Source: Myxococcales bacterium (lineage in GTDB: Bacteria > Myxococcota_A > Polyangia > Haliangiales > Haliangiaceae). From it: a stretch of 34,192 bases of DNA. The stretch spans positions 1 to 34,192 of the forward strand of contig JAAEPE010000143.1 in assembly GCA_024222395.1 (NCBI GenBank). Reading direction: 5' to 3'. Shown piece by piece: positions 33,899 to 34,192 of the stretch. The stretch's first letter is position 1. Every line of letters begins with the position of its first letter. Position numbers and translations under genes: made by a program. The notes beneath the pieces are model-generated. The model was not told the origin of the DNA and did no database searches. It was given only the letters and a program-made list of their open reading frames with translations.

Positions 33899-34192
33899 GT
33901 GCCCAAGTCCATCGTGTCCACTTCTCGAATTCCAGGCTTCTACAAGCTCGACATCCCCCAGCGCCGCGAGCTCTTGCAAAAGCTCCGTGGTCTCACCGGC
34001 GAGAATCTCAATGCTCTTGAGACTGGCGGGCTCGATCCTGCGACCTGCGACACGATGATCGAGAACGTGGTTGGCCAGTACAACCTCCCCTTCGGCATTG
34101 GCCTCAATTTCCGTATCAACGAGCGCGACATGCTCTTGCCAATGGTTATCGAGGAACCATCGGTGGTCGCTGCTGCGTCGAATGCAGCGCGC
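33899..34192 (+). CDS. mvaA: Hydroxymethylglutaryl-CoA reductase, class II (partial, N-terminal 98 residues)
   Basis: The frame from GTG 33899-33901 stays open to the window end, giving 98 residues of the N-terminus. It matches class II HMG-CoA reductases, the soluble form of many bacteria: STSRIPGFYKLDIPQRRELL, then MIENVVGQYNLPFGIGLNFR, and PMVIEEPSVVAAASNAAR with the start of the substrate-binding Glu-containing motif. The enzyme reduces HMG-CoA to mevalonate (or works in reverse in degraders); with the mevalonate kinases beside it, synthesis is the likely direction. A second GTG at 33914-33916 is an alternative start. The catalytic Lys, Asp and His lie beyond the window. Confidence 0.93.
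   Translation, partial: MPKSIVSTSRIPGFYKLDIPQRRELLQKLRGLTGENLNALETGGLDPATCDTMIENVVGQYNLPFGIGLNFRINERDMLLPMVIEEPSVVAAASNAAR

Overview
The window looks like a chromosomal segment from a member of the Myxococcota or a close deltaproteobacterial relative. It is GC-rich (roughly 60% by eye). Lineage-typical proteins include an MJ0042 zinc-ribbon/GYF/AgmX-type protein, a tail-anchored Ser/Thr kinase, a secreted Cys-rich protein with a MYXO-CTERM-like tail, a TatT-type TRAP transporter, and a mevalonate route to isopentenyl diphosphate (IPP). I see no rRNA, tRNA, CRISPR array, phage or insertion sequence. It reads as core or near-core chromosome.

Positions 1-22,906 are almost entirely on the minus strand. 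Read 5' to 3' on that strand: a peptide/nickel-type solute-binding lipoprotein, a CACHE-HAMP-GAF histidine kinase and a REC-GGDEF regulator (starts and stops overlapping); gpsA; an exporter-type ABC half-transporter; a Ser/Thr kinase overlapping a lipoprotein gene; ttcA; a zinc-ribbon/GYF/TonB-C-like protein; an M28 peptidase; and a secreted repeat protein with a frameshift. An M61 peptidase lipoprotein is the one plus-strand gene here (5511-7394). Beyond it lie a PEGA-like membrane protein, an MFS transporter and transketolase. The left end (1-535) holds a cut-off zinc-ribbon-like gene and a second stretch, both apparently frameshifted.

Positions 23,031-34,192 are all on the plus strand and tightly packed. 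First comes a four-gene TRAP transporter (TatT, TatP, small permease, large permease). Then come a UbiA-type polyprenyl-phosphate phosphoribosyltransferase-like enzyme, the MYXO-CTERM protein, and a mevalonate block: type 2 IPP isomerase, mevalonate kinase, diphosphomevalonate decarboxylase, phosphomevalonate kinase and the start of class II HMG-CoA reductase. Most junctions overlap by 1-14 bases, suggesting one long transcript joining solute uptake, polyprenyl-phosphate use and IPP synthesis. A terminator-like hairpin lies inside the TRAP operon after the binding-protein gene.

Most unusual points: a large permease with an acidic tail carrying four YPDLE repeats; an in-frame amber codon between the signal peptide and body of the MYXO-CTERM gene; amber as the commonest stop (16 of 25 genes); a perfect 10-bp hairpin abutting the ABC transporter start codon; a binding protein-kinase-cyclase operon without permease genes; and three frame breaks, each explained by one missing base.
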